Notes: generated by a model from the letters alone, not told the origin. A DNA stretch of 64,000 nt from Methanobacterium sp. (GCA_018263005.1 JADFDH010000001.1:248001-312000); one strand, 5' to 3'. Counted from the stretch's first letter, positions 27,540 through 38,300 are shown. A program made the numbers and translations.

Positions 27540-28284
27540 TAATTCTTGTTCTAATGGTATCTAATCCACCACCCATCAGGTAACTTAGATTTAATTTAAC
27601 AATATCTCCCCTTTTAACCCCTAATTTTTCTGTGGGAATTATTAATGGGGGGTTAAGCATCGGAGTAGGTCCACATATTATATTGGGGGTAATTAAGGTA
27701 AAAGTAGTTATTTTTATACCTCTGAAAATTCCATCTTCACTGATCTTTAGTTTTAGATTAAAATTTGCATAGGGGTCTATTTTTTTCCGGAAATCATATT
27801 CACTGTATATATTTAAGGGTCCCAAAGTACTATAAAGTTTATTTTCATTTTCTTCGTAGTTAATATGGTTTATTTCAGTGTATACGGGTTCAACACCATT
27901 TATTATTCCTTTAGGAATTACTTTACCATTTTTTTTTAGATATTTTATGATAGAGTTAAGGACTGGGACCTGTTCCTCATCTATTAATGCAGTGTCCAGC
28001 ATCTCGCATATTATATAATCGGCTTTTTGGGGAAATTCTACTTTCCGTGCATTAGCTCTAATAAAAGAAACATTTTTAAAACCTCTTAATAATTCTTCGG
28101 TTTTAGGAGAAATGTTAGGGTCCAACTCCACTGAATAAATAAAATCAGCATGAGGTACTGCCCATGAAGTTAATATGCCTGAACCTGCCCCTATATCGTA
28201 AACAATTCCATTCACGTTTTGGATAGCCTCATAAAAACCGGCTAATCTTTCCGGGTCCGAGGTGAGGTTTTCATGATAGGACGT
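27526..28284 (-). CDS. PRMT-like class I SAM methyltransferase (probable ACG start)
   Basis: A methyltransferase with the SAM motif I VYDIGAGSG, an acidic post-I residue in YSVELDPN, and a PRMT-like double-acid region CEMLDTALIDEEQ. The 229-residue version starting at GTG 28215 has no Shine-Dalgarno sequence and begins only two residues before the first SAM strand, truncating the fold. Reading on upstream gives 23 further in-frame codons (T/M-S-Y-H-E-N-L-T-S-D-P-E-R-L-A-G-F-Y-E-A) with no ATG, GTG or TTG before the stop. An ACG at 28284 lies four bases after GGTGA, giving 252 residues. Protein substrate unknown. It overlaps the protease gene downstream, so the two are likely co-translated. 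Confidence 0.8.
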   Translation of the reverse strand, partial: TSYHENLTSDPERLAGFYEAIQNVNGIVYDIGAGSGILTSWAVPHADFIYSVELDPNISPKTEELLRGFKNVSFIRANARKVEFPQKADYIICEMLDTALIDEEQVPVLNSIIKYLKKNGKVIPKGIINGVEPVYTEINHINYEENENKLYSTLGPLNIYSEYDFRKKIDPYANFNLKLKISEDGIFRGIKITTFTLITPNIICGPTPMLNPPLIIPTEKLGVKRGDIVKLNLSYLMGGGLDTIRTRIIGLS

Positions 28285-28383
28285 TTTTTCACCTTTTATG
28301 AAGTTAATTACTATAATTAGATGTCCTATCTATTTTTTTAAATAATGTATAATTTAAAATTAAATAAAATAATTTAGTGGATG

Positions 28384-28803
28384 TTATCTTTCATCCATTT
28401 TTTCTCCGCTGGCTGTACTGGTGAGTTTGACATGCTCTACGCCTTTCAGTCTCATTATTTTCTCAGTAAGCTTACGGATGTATTCTACATCTCCTTTGAC
28501 TACTATAACTTCCAGACAGTATTTCTCAGTCATGTGTACATGCATCACTGCGCTGATGTATTCCCGGTAGTCGTGCTGGATGTCGGTTAAGTCTTCCATT
28601 ACACCGGTGTAATGGTGGTCGTATATCACGGCCAGTATTCCTATGCGGTCACCTTCCATATCGTTCATCCACTGGTATCGCACTATGTAATCTTTTAAAG
28701 CATCTCGTATTCCCTTTGATCTTGATTGATAACCACGGTCTTTTAGCACTTCATCGAATTCGTTTAAGAGTTTCTTGGGTAGTGACATACTTATTCTCAT
28801 CAT
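28384..28803 (-). CDS. nikR: Nickel-responsive transcriptional regulator
   Basis: NikR-type repressor, 139 residues. A ribbon-helix-helix DNA-binding domain occupies about residues 1-45 (RISMSLPKKLLNEFD ... SRSKGIRDAL). The C-terminal ACT-like domain carries the nickel ligands: the first His in IYDHHY, then H-V-H and Cys in HVHMTEKYC. GGAGG precedes the start, and either of two adjacent ATG codons may be used. The nearby HycI-type protease and, further along, hypA/hypB give a nickel-hydrogenase context. Its targets are probably nickel uptake genes outside this window. Confidence 0.96.
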   Translation of the reverse strand: MMRISMSLPKKLLNEFDEVLKDRGYQSRSKGIRDALKDYIVRYQWMNDMEGDRIGILAVIYDHHYTGVMEDLTDIQHDYREYISAVMHVHMTEKYCLEVIVVKGDVEYIRKLTEKIMRLKGVEHVKLTSTASGEKMDER

Positions 28804-29203
28804 TTTTTTTATCCTCCTTTAATGGATGCAATATTTCTTATTATTTAAAATTTATTATTAAAAAACAATATTGTATTTTCATAACAACCCTATTCATATA
28901 AGATCATCTTTATTTAATACTTAATTATTATGTTTTAACTTATTAATATTTTACTAGATCACATTGTTAGTGAAAAGCAACATATTGGTTTAATATTAAG
29001 TGTATTTGTTCATTTTGAGATGGTTTTTTTAATTAAAATATGATGATAATGGTTTTTACTTAAAAATTAAACATTATATAACCATTAGTTCAAAGTGGAT
29101 AACTACATACCATAGTACTACGTATATATTTTAAGAAGGGGAATAATTTTAGATCGATGATGGATTAGAAGCCGAATAATTCTGATAGGGTAGGAGTGAT
29201 AGG
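28804..29203. other. Divergent AT-rich promoter region
   Basis: About 400 bases between nikR (minus) and the CBS-domain gene (plus). A TATA-like CGTATATATTTT lies at 29121-29132 on the plus strand. A perfect 10-base palindrome ACAATATTGT lies at 28865-28874, about 60 bases upstream of nikR, but in AT-rich DNA this may be chance. No coding potential or RNA gene seen. Confidence 0.5.
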
Positions 29204-29608
29204 ATGCAAATAAAAGAAGCCATGAATAGGGGTGTTATAACAGTTAACCCCAATACAGCGCCTTTAGAAGCCTTTGAAAAGATGTATAAAGAAGGTATTC
29301 GTAGATTATTTGTAATGGACGACGAGGGAAACCCTGTAGGGGTGGTATCATATTATGATCTCATAGGAATTATGGGCAGTATAAAACCAAGTAAAGAAGA
29401 GAAGTCTACCTTGAAAATAGATGATATAATGTCAGAGGATATTATGACAGTATCTGCCAGTGATAACATTGAAGATGCCGCTAATTTAATGGTCAGAGCA
29501 GATATATCTGGTCTTTTAGTCATGGAGGATGAAAAACCAGTAGGAGTTATTACTAAAACTGATATCTGTCGATTGGTAGCTGCCGAGCTTTTGGTTCCTA
29601 TTGTTTAA
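29204..29608 (+). CDS. CBS domain pair protein
   Basis: A 134-residue stand-alone Bateman module of two CBS domains (about residues 1-60 and 68-130), each with the VxxxDxxGxxxGVVxxxD pattern (VMDDEGNPVGVVSYYDL and VMEDEKPVGVITKTDI). Such modules usually bind adenosine nucleotides and act as energy sensors or partners of other proteins. The start follows AGGAGTG. The gene is alone and has no fused catalytic domain, so the partner is unknown. Confidence 0.93.
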   Translation: MQIKEAMNRGVITVNPNTAPLEAFEKMYKEGIRRLFVMDDEGNPVGVVSYYDLIGIMGSIKPSKEEKSTLKIDDIMSEDIMTVSASDNIEDAANLMVRADISGLLVMEDEKPVGVITKTDICRLVAAELLVPIV

Positions 29609-29781
29609 TTGAAAATTACTTATGATTTATTATCCGAATTCAAGCTTTAAATATTACCATTTTTAACATTATTAAAAATTATTTTAAATCTATAAGTTAA
29701 TTTGAATTATTAAGTTTTTAAAATCAATAATTTAATTGATTAAAATATATTAATAAATAAAAATTAATAGAATTTAATAAA

Positions 29782-29855
<74 letters not shown>

Positions 29856-29856
29856 G

Positions 29857-29933
<77 letters not shown>

Positions 29934-29970
29934 AGATGCTTTTGATAGCATAACTTGATTTCAGGTTTAT

Positions 29971-29980
29971 GATATATAAA
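29971..29980 (-). promoter_or_regulatory. TATA box of tRNA-Gly pair
   Basis: Minus-strand TTTATATATC preceded by an A-rich BRE-like CCTAAAAA. The centre is about 44 bases before the mature tRNA-Gly(GCC) 5' end, leaving a short 5' leader that contains the small hairpin ATGCT/AGCAT (29936-29951). Confidence 0.5.
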
Positions 29981-30015
29981 TTTTTAGGTAAATGAAGTTA
30001 TTTAGCGAAATAATA

Positions 30016-30270
30016 TTAACTTTTAAAGTAATTATATTTCTCTCTTATAATCTTCTTCTGATTTTTATCAAGAAGTCCTTTATTCTCTAATTTTTTAAGT
30101 ATTTCAAATTTATTTTACCTTAAACCTTTGTTAAGATATTTCAATGCATATATTATTTCCAAAACGGACTCGCCTATATTGATTAGTGCATCTTCTGATA
30201 AGTATTTAAGACTCAGGATCTGGGCTTTTCTAATTATAGATTTCATTGGAGTGATTTGATTGAATCTCAT
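30016..30270 (-). pseudogene. Small gene interrupted by in-frame TAA
   Basis: From ATG at 30270 the frame reads 51 codons (M-R-F-N-Q-I-T-P-M-K-S-I-I-R...) to a TAA at 30117-30115, then continues in the same frame for 32 more sense codons to a second TAA at 30018-30016. Both halves are Lys/Leu/Ile-rich and helical in character, suggesting one original protein of about 84 residues. I recognise no family; a small helical antitoxin or HTH-like protein is a guess. The interrupting codon is TAA, so pyrrolysine (TAG) cannot explain it. A chance AT-rich reading frame remains possible. Confidence 0.4.
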
Positions 30271-30533
30271 CTTTACAATTAATTTTTTAGGAAATTTTAA
30301 TGAAATTAAATTTCTTTTTAATATTGATATTCTAAATCAAAATCTTTAAATTATACTTTGAATTATGTTAAATAGAAGTAGTAGGAAATATACTTCCGAT
30401 GGGTTTGAACGAAATGATTTAGTAAATCTTAATAACCAACGAGATAGAATAAATTTATAGTTATTTTAAACCCATTCTTTGTTTAGGTTATCTGAAAATT
30501 TTTAAATAAGAAGAAAAAAAGGAGGGACAAAAA

Positions 30534-31913
30534 ACGCACATCAATCTACAAAAATTAGGTATACCATTAGCCATTTTAGCGTTTATTCTTGTGATGTTAA
30601 TACCTACCCCTGGTTTAGGCTTATCCGGCCATGCTGCTTTGGCATTATTAGTTTTTGCAGTTATTATGTGGGCTACAGAAGCTTTACATTTAGCAGTTAC
30701 ATCATTAATTATTCTGTTTATTCAGCCTATTATTGGAGTAGAAAGTTTTAATGCGGCAGTTATTGGTTTTGCCAATCCTATCATATTCCTTATGATAGGT
30801 GGTTTTATTATTGCAGAAGCCATACGTAAAAGCGGTCTTGCACAACGTTTAACTTATGCTATGCTTAATAAACTGGGCACCAGTCCTGGTAGAAGTCTAT
30901 TTGTGGCAGTATTTTCTACTGGATTGCTTTCTGCATTCATTGAGAACGTTGTAGCATTTGCGATGCTTCTTCCCATTATCAAACAGATCATACCTATGAT
31001 GGGGGTAAATGACCCGGATAAAGGAAAAAGTAACTTTGCTAAAGCAATGGTTTTAGGAGCATCCTATGGATCCCTGGCAGGAGGATTTGGTACAGAGATA
31101 GGAACTGCACCTAACCTTATGGCGGCAGCTTACACCAATATACCTTTCGTAGACTGGATGATCTTTGGTTTTCCACTGGCCATAATCATGATGCTGGTAA
31201 TCTGGAAAGGCCTGGGATGGATCTTCCCGGCGGAAGTTAAGGGAATAATTGGTGGAAAGGAAACCATAACTTCTAAAATGGAAGGATTAGGTCCTATGGC
31301 GAAAAAAGAAAAAATAGCATTAGTTGTTCTGCTTTTCACCATAGGTTTATGGGTTACAACAGGTATAACTGGTTTGAATAGTTACTCTATTGCTTTAATT
31401 GGTGCTGTATTAATGCTTGCGTTTAAGATAATTGACTGGACCGATGCTCAAAGAAACGTTGATTGGGGTCTTATAGTGTTCTTTGGAGGGGCATTATCCT
31501 TGGGAGCGGCACTTTTAAATACAGGCGCAGCAAGTTGGATTATAGATGATATTTTAGCTTTATTTGGAAGTGATCCATCCACTTTGCTGATTATGATAGT
31601 GTTGATGATAATTGCAGTTCTGATAACTCAAGTAATGTCTAATATAGCCTTATCAGCGATATTAATACCTCTATCTGTTACTCTAGCTACTGCACAGGGC
31701 CAGCCTATAGGAATCTACGCAGTTCCGATAGCAATAGCATGTTCTCTGTCATTCATGTTCCCTATGGCAGATCCTACAGTGGCTATGGCTTATGGTACTA
31801 AGTATGTGAGTATAAAAGAGATATTAAAAGCTGGAATTCCAATGGTTATCATTGGTATTATAGCCACTATAATTGTAATATTGACTATTGCTATTCCATT
31901 TGTGCTGAAATAA
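30534..31913 (+). CDS. DASS/SLC13 family anion transporter (probable ACG start)
   Basis: Sodium-coupled anion transporter of the divalent-anion family; candidate substrates are dicarboxylates, sulfate or phosphate. The 459 residues form many hydrophobic segments in two inverted halves. The Ser-Asn-Thr type signatures are AFIENVVAFAMLLP in the first half and VMSNIALSAILIP in the second. The conventional start (GTG 30591) lacks a Shine-Dalgarno sequence and removes the first membrane helix. An in-frame ACG at 30534 lies eight bases after a perfect GGAGG (30521-30525) and restores the helix IPLAILAFILVMLIP. No other start codon lies between it and the upstream stop at 30507. A strong terminator follows. 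Confidence 0.9.
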   Translation, partial: THINLQKLGIPLAILAFILVMLIPTPGLGLSGHAALALLVFAVIMWATEALHLAVTSLIILFIQPIIGVESFNAAVIGFANPIIFLMIGGFIIAEAIRKSGLAQRLTYAMLNKLGTSPGRSLFVAVFSTGLLSAFIENVVAFAMLLPIIKQIIPMMGVNDPDKGKSNFAKAMVLGASYGSLAGGFGTEIGTAPNLMAAAYTNIPFVDWMIFGFPLAIIMMLVIWKGLGWIFPAEVKGIIGGKETITSKMEGLGPMAKKEKIALVVLLFTIGLWVTTGITGLNSYSIALIGAVLMLAFKIIDWTDAQRNVDWGLIVFFGGALSLGAALLNTGAASWIIDDILALFGSDPSTLLIMIVLMIIAVLITQVMSNIALSAILIPLSVTLATAQGQPIGIYAVPIAIACSLSFMFPMADPTVAMAYGTKYVSIKEILKAGIPMVIIGIIATIIVILTIAIPFVLK

Positions 31914-31949
31914 ATGCGGTATTAACTGCATTATTTTTTCTTTTTTTTG
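31913..31949 (+). terminator. Terminator after DASS transporter
   Basis: AATGCGGT (31913-31920) and ACTGCATT (31925-31932) form an 8-bp stem with one G-U and a 4-base loop, followed by a T-rich tract. It starts at the stop codon. Confidence 0.65.
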
Positions 31950-32034
31950 AAATTAAAAATAAGTCTAGTTAAATTTAACAAAAAAAAGACCCATAATTAT
32001 TATTAATGATTATCAAGTTTTATGGAGAAATAAC

Positions 32035-32481
32035 ATGTTCAATAAGATATTAATGCCTACAGATGGATCAGAATCAGCTGAAAAAGCAGGAGAACACGCA
32101 ATTTCCATTTCTAACGTAAGTGGTGGTGAAATTATTGTTCTTTATGTGATTGATACTTCCTATTTGAAAGCCATACCGCAGAAGGAACTTAGAGATCAGG
32201 TGGAGGAACAATTAAGTACTGAAGGAAATGAAGCAGTTGAAAAATTTAAAAATCGGCTGGAAGAAAGTCAATGTGAAGGCCATTGTAAAAATGTCAATCT
32301 TATAACCATGATAAAACATGGAAAACCCGCGGAAGTGATTCTTAAAACAATAGATGAAGAAGGAGTGGATTTGGTGACCATAGGAAAATCAGGTAAACAT
32401 GGTTTAGAAAGATTGATTCAGGGAAATACAACAGAGAGAGTGGTTAGGGGAGCTAAAGTACCTGTACATGTCGTAGCTTAA
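32035..32481 (+). CDS. Universal stress protein, UspA family
   Basis: A single Usp domain of 148 residues starting FNKILMPTDGSE. The ATP-binding signature near the C terminus is GKSGKHGLERLIQGNTTERV, matching the G-x2-G-x9-G-S/T pattern with Asn preceding Thr-Thr. Usp proteins bind ATP and often accompany transporters. It follows the DASS gene by 120 bases, but an intervening terminator argues for its own promoter. GGAGAA precedes the ATG. Confidence 0.94.
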   Translation: MFNKILMPTDGSESAEKAGEHAISISNVSGGEIIVLYVIDTSYLKAIPQKELRDQVEEQLSTEGNEAVEKFKNRLEESQCEGHCKNVNLITMIKHGKPAEVILKTIDEEGVDLVTIGKSGKHGLERLIQGNTTERVVRGAKVPVHVVA

Positions 32482-32895
32482 GATTAAGTATTCTTCATTT
32501 TTTCTATAAATAGCAAAATTACTTTAAAAAATTTATAAAATATCTTTTTTTCTCAAAAAAAATTCAATTACAACGATTTTTTATTTTAAAAATGACATTT
32601 TTTTGCAAAAATATGAATTCATAATAGAAATTTTGAATTATTCCTGGTTTAAAAAATTGATGATGATAGAAAAATATATTTATTATCATAATCTACTTAC
32701 AAAAGGTTAAAAATTAAATTAAAATAAAGTTTAATCAAGTTTAATATAAAAAAGAATGGTTTATACAATTATATTTCCAATTTTAGTCTTTTATTAATAG
32801 TTTTTAATAAAAAAATTTAAAAAAAGATGTTAGAATTATATTTTATTAAATAAATCGCTTTAAAACTGTATTTCAAATATTTTTAGGTGTTTAAT
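32482..32895. other. AT-rich intergenic region
   Basis: About 410 bases between the Usp and TrkA genes. Very A/T-rich with T-runs after the Usp gene. I found no reading frame, RNA gene or clear operator; the trkA promoter must lie in its right half. Confidence 0.55.
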
Positions 32896-33549
32896 ATGTA
32901 TGTAGTAGTGATGGGCGGTGGAAGAGTTGGACTAAACCTCGCTTCCTTTTTAATATCTGATGGTCATGATGTAACCCTTATTGAGAGTGAATCAAATTTA
33001 TGTAATAATGCTGCTTCAGAATTAGATGCACTGGTTATTTGTGGAAACGGTACCGATATAAAAACTCTAGATGAAGCTAATTTAAAGGATGCAGATGTTT
33101 TTGTAGCGGCAACAGGAAACGATGAAACCAATTTATTGGCTTGTGTCCTGGTCAGAGAATACAATGTGCCAAAGATCATAGCCAGGGTAAGTGATCCCAG
33201 TCATGGAGCTGCTTTTAAGAAAATAGGTGTAGACTCAGTCATCAGTCCAGAACTGACAGCAGCCAGCTATCTGGAGAAGTTAATTATAAGACCGAAAATA
33301 GCAGATCTGGTTGTTTTAGGCAGGGGAGATGCAGAATTACTGGACATTACCCTGGAAAACAAAGCAGTGCTTGGGAAAAGAATTGGGGAAGTAAGTCCCA
33401 CGGAAAACTTCATAGTAGTTGCTGTCTACGAAAATGGCAACATAACTATCCCTAAAGCAGATATGGTTCTTAAAAAAGGAATGAAGATTTCCATCCTGGT
33501 TAAAACTAAATATGTCAAGGATGTCATGAAAAGATTCACCAAAATCTGA
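32896..33549 (+). CDS. trkA: Trk potassium uptake regulatory protein TrkA
   Basis: Cytoplasmic NAD(H)-binding subunit that gates Trk/Ktr potassium channels. The 217 residues comprise an RCK/TrkA-N domain (Rossmann motif VVMGGGRVGLNLA; GNGTDIKTLDEA; AATGNDETN) and a TrkA-C domain (about residues 135-217). I chose ATG at 32896 because AGGTG ends six bases before it; the GTG at 32887 lies inside that site. No TrkH or KtrB membrane gene is adjacent. Confidence 0.95.
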   Translation: MYVVVMGGGRVGLNLASFLISDGHDVTLIESESNLCNNAASELDALVICGNGTDIKTLDEANLKDADVFVAATGNDETNLLACVLVREYNVPKIIARVSDPSHGAAFKKIGVDSVISPELTAASYLEKLIIRPKIADLVVLGRGDAELLDITLENKAVLGKRIGEVSPTENFIVVAVYENGNITIPKADMVLKKGMKISILVKTKYVKDVMKRFTKI

Positions 33550-33681
33550 AATTTAGTTATTTTGTTTTTATATTAAAGTAGATTTTTTATTTATCTTTTG
33601 TAATTTTTTCTAGAAATATGAGATTCTGATGTTGATGAAATTTTCTTAAAAAAGGGATTATTAGCTATCATTAATCGGTCT

Positions 33682-35214
33682 TCAATGAGTCTCTTGGATT
33701 AGATCTTCAATATATCTCATTTGGATGTTTTCTTCAAAAATATCAGCCAGACGGTCAATGGAAAACCTTTTTATATCTTCAAAATTATCCACAGAGAATC
33801 CTAACTTATCCATGTCTTTTTCATCACGTAAATAATCGGTGAAAAACCTTCTAAAGTGGAAATTATGGAAAACACCATGGAAATAGGTTCCAGCTACTAA
33901 TTTATCCACTGCACCGTCGTATCCGGAACCAGGATAATTTCCACATCCTTTTATAATTTTGAAAAGGGGGTTTATATCCTTTAGGATGGTGGTGCCTTCG
34001 TGCAATTCATAACCATTAACCTTGTTTCCTTTTAAGGCTTCGAATAACCCTCCTCCTATTAATTCACCCTGGCTCTGGGTTATGATCTTTTTTATTTTAC
34101 CGAAACTGGTTTTCATATCTAGAAGTGCCATACCATTTACTGAGCCATATTTAGACTCCTTAAGAGATTCATCTATAATCTTTGTTCCCAGCATCTGAAA
34201 ACCACCACATAGGCCAAAAACAGGTATATCGCGGGATATGCTACGTATATCATCTGTAAATCCTGCTTCTTCAATGGCTACCATGTCACTGATGGTGTTC
34301 CTGGTACCGGGAAGTATTAAAGCATCAACCTCTCCGATATTATCTCCTAACTCTATTAGTTTTATACCGACATCTGGTTCGTATTCCAGTGGATCGATAT
34401 CGGTGAAATTGGCTATTCTGGGGAATCGCATAACTCCAATGTTTATTTTCTCATTTTTATTGTATTTATGCTCAGATAAAGATGCTGAATCTTCTTCGGG
34501 CAGTTTAAGACTATCATCATAGGGTAAAACACCTAATACTGGTACTCCAACTATTTCTTCTATCTGCCTGATTCCGGGCATTAATATATCCAGGTTTCCC
34601 CTGAATTTGTTGATTATAATGCCTTTGATTCTTTTCCTATCCTCTTCAGGAAGCAGTGAAAAGGTACCTGCAATGGATGCGAAAACACCTCCTCTATCGA
34701 TATCCGCCACCAGTATAACCTGGGCGTCTGCCATACGTGCGATTTTCATGTTGGCCAGATCCACATCTAACATATTTATCTCTGCAGGAGAACCAGCTCC
34801 TTCAATAATTACCATATCATAATTACTCTTCAAAACATCTAGAGAAGTTTGAATGGCTTTAATTGCTTCATCTCTGAAGTTATTCTGGTAATGATAAAAA
34901 TTCATGTCACCAGCAGGCTGCCCATGGACTATGACCTGGGAAATGAAGTCTTCTTTGGGTTTTAAAAGGATGGGGTTCATATGGTATGATGGTTCCAGAC
35001 CTGCTGCTTCTGCTTGAAGTACCTGGGCCATGGCTATCTCTGCATTTTCATAGGTAGTAAATGAGTTGAGGGACATGTTCTGAGACTTAAAGGGAACAAC
35101 CTGATATCCTCTTTTAGAGAATATTCTACACAGTGCTGCGACAACTACGCTTTTACCTGCATTCGATGATGTTCCCTGTATCATTATACATGTGGTTTTA
35201 TTATTAGAAGGCAA
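33682..35214 (-). CDS. cbiP: Cobyric acid synthase
   Basis: Amidates four carboxyl groups of adenosylcobyrinate diamide using glutamine and ATP (CobQ/CbiP). The 510 residues have an N-terminal P-loop-like ligase domain (IQGTSSNAGKSVVVAAL; LEPSYHMNPILLKP) and a C-terminal triad-type glutamine amidotransferase with Cys in VFGLCGGFQML and His in TYFHGVFHN. The start is TTG at 35214 after GGAGTGA. It complements cobK at 9.1 kb. Confidence 0.96.
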   Translation of the reverse strand: MPSNNKTTCIMIQGTSSNAGKSVVVAALCRIFSKRGYQVVPFKSQNMSLNSFTTYENAEIAMAQVLQAEAAGLEPSYHMNPILLKPKEDFISQVIVHGQPAGDMNFYHYQNNFRDEAIKAIQTSLDVLKSNYDMVIIEGAGSPAEINMLDVDLANMKIARMADAQVILVADIDRGGVFASIAGTFSLLPEEDRKRIKGIIINKFRGNLDILMPGIRQIEEIVGVPVLGVLPYDDSLKLPEEDSASLSEHKYNKNEKINIGVMRFPRIANFTDIDPLEYEPDVGIKLIELGDNIGEVDALILPGTRNTISDMVAIEEAGFTDDIRSISRDIPVFGLCGGFQMLGTKIIDESLKESKYGSVNGMALLDMKTSFGKIKKIITQSQGELIGGGLFEALKGNKVNGYELHEGTTILKDINPLFKIIKGCGNYPGSGYDGAVDKLVAGTYFHGVFHNFHFRRFFTDYLRDEKDMDKLGFSVDNFEDIKRFSIDRLADIFEENIQMRYIEDLIQETH

Positions 35215-35392
35215 TTATTTCACTCCTAGTATATTGAAGCATATGATTTTATTGAATTAAATATAATCTTATCTATGATATTATTCATTTAAAAATTGGA
35301 TATGAAAACAGAATATAGTGAATATATTCACAAAATTTGATCTTTTATTTAATTTTTGGTGATAATATAATAATATTCAATTGGTGATCATT

Positions 35393-38300
35393 TTGAGACA
35401 GAAAATATTTTTTATATTCATATTCGTTATAGCGGTAGTTATGAGTTCGGGAGTGGTTTCTGCAGCTGCTAATTCCTCTTTAACATCAGATCAACAGTCG
35501 CAGGTTATGAACACACAAATACCCTTCGTGGAAAATACCGGACAAACCAGCAGCTCTGTAGAATATTATGCGGACACTTTTTATGGTACTGCATTTGTAA
35601 CCAATAATAGTATTGTCCATAGCATAAAAGGAGAAAATAACACATTAGTAGTAAAAGAAGAATTTATCGATGAAAACGGACAGGTTATCACTTTCAAACC
35701 AATAGGATTGGAAAAAGGGAAAATTCTGGTGGATTATTACTTAGGAAACGATCCATCAAATTGGAATACTGCCCTGTCAACTTGGAACATCATAAGTTTG
35801 GGAGAGCTTTATCCGGGAATCACGGTCTTTTTAAGAGCAAATGGTGCTAATGTGGAGAAAATATTCCTAATACAACCAGAAGCAGATGTAAATAGTATTA
35901 AGATCAAGGTAACCGGAGCAGATGGATTAGTCATTGATGGAAATGGAAATTTAAAACTGCAATCAACTTCAGGTGAAGTGCAACTCACAAAACCAGTTGC
36001 TTATCAAGATGAAAAAGACATTGAAGCTTATTATAATTTAAAAGAGGATATCTATGGATTCACCACAGGAGCCTACGACAAACAGCAAACACTCATCATC
36101 GACCCCACCCTCCAATACTCTACATTCATAGGCGGGATTACTGACGATTTTGGATATGGTGTTGCAGTAGATGATAATGGGAACATTTACATCACCGGAA
36201 GCACAGATTCAACCAATTATCCTATAAAAACAGGGGCCTTCCAAACCGATAAAAGCACATATAATGATGTTTTTATTTCAAAACTAGCACCCAACGGATC
36301 AGGAGATGCAGACCTTTTGTACAGCACATATCTGGGAGGAACCAGCATCGATTATGGTATGGCAATAACAATAGATGTAAATGGGAACATTTACATCACC
36401 GGATACACAGAATCAAGATATGATTTCCCCACCACAATTGGCGCCTATCAGAGCACTGGTAAAGGATTAACCGATGTTTTTGTCTCTAAATTAGCTCCTA
36501 ATGGATTAGGTAGTGCTGACCTAGTATATAGCACATATATAGGTGCTTCTAATGAAGATTATGGATCTGGTATTGCTGTGGATGGAAGTGGTATCATCTA
36601 CATCACAGGAAACACACTATCAACATATTATCCCATGACCCTTGGTGGCTACCAAACATCTGGTAAAGGGGGGTCAGATGCTTTTATTTCTAAAATAAAC
36701 CCTAATGGGGGGGGAAATGCGGATCTTTTATACAGCACCTGTATTGGAGGTTCAAGCAACGATTTTGGACGTGGTATTGAAATTGATACTAGCGGTAATT
36801 TGTACATCACAGGATACACCAGTTCAACTGACTTTCCAATAATCAGCGGAGCCTTTCAAACTACCAATAAAGGAGGATCAGATGCTTTTATTACCAAAAT
36901 AACACCAAATGGGGGTAGTACTGCTGATTTATTATACAGCACCTATATCGGCGGATCCAACTATGATTATGGGCATGGAATAGTATTAGATGATGAAATG
37001 AGTGTATACATCACCGGATATACCAATTCAACCAATTTCCCCACTACAAATGAGGCATATCAAACAACCAAAGATGGCTATAATGATGTTTTTGTTTCTA
37101 AATTAACGCTAAACAAAGGAGGAGCTAATGATCTTAAATACAGCACCTACCTCGGTGGTTCTAGCAATGATTATGGTCATTCTATTGACTTAGATTACAA
37201 TGATAATATTTATATAACTGGAGAGACCTATTCCACGGATTTCCCTATTACAAACGGAGCATATCAAACCACTAATAAAGGATCAAGTGATGTTTTTGTC
37301 TCTAAACTCACACCTGATGGGGAGGCCACAGAAGACCTGAAATACAGCACTTATATAGGAGGATACAGCTTGGATTGGGGATGTGGAATAACATTGGATG
37401 GTAGTAAAATATACGTCACCGGATATACCGATGAATCCGATGATTTTCCCATAACCAGCGGAGCATACCAAACCACCAACAACGGATGGTACGATGCTTT
37501 TATCTGTAAGCTTTCTTTACCCTTCCATGTTTATCCTGGTGATAAAATCCAGGATACAATAGATATAACAAATGATGGGGACGTTATTTATATCCATGGA
37601 GATGATGGCAGTCCCTGGACTTATACAGAAAATATTATATTGGATTCTTCAATTACTATTCTAAGTGCAGGGGATGGTGTGGTTACTATTCAAGCAGCAA
37701 ACACAAATCAACCAGTAATAACCATAAATAGCTGTGGAATAGGATCCATTATTCAGGGATTCAACATAACTGGCGCTACCAATGCTTTCGGAGTATACTT
37801 TAACTCCACTTGCAACTGTCTTTTAACAGGTAATACTATAAGTAGTAACTTCATAGGCTTGTTCGTCCAGAACGGAAACAACAACACCATAAATGGTAAT
37901 ACTATTCAGAGCAATGGTTGGCTGGGAATTGGAGTGGATAACTCCACAGGCAACATAATTAACGGTGCTAACCAGATTTTTGGTAATTTCGAAGGAATTT
38001 ATTTAGTTAATTCTGCTAATGGGAATACTATAACTGGTAATAATATATATAACAACTTTAATGCTGGAATTAATATCTTGAACGGCTCTACAGGGAATAA
38101 TATCTCTCAAAACACATTATTTAACAACAGTGTTATTGGAATACTCATAAGAGGCTCTGATACGAACACCGTTTCTGGAAACACCATCCAGAGTAATGTT
38201 TGGGCTGGCATAACCCTTGATAATGCTGATAACAACATCATTAACGAATCCAATATTATATCAGGTAATCAGGAAGGAATTAACTTAACGAACTCCATAG

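Noticed and set aside
28865..28874. NikR operator ACAATATTGT
   Set aside because: It does not resemble known NikR half sites, and a 10-base AT-rich palindrome is expected by chance.
30115..30117. Pyrrolysine or recoding at the interrupted small gene
   Set aside because: The codon is TAA, not TAG or TGA, and no recoding structure is visible.
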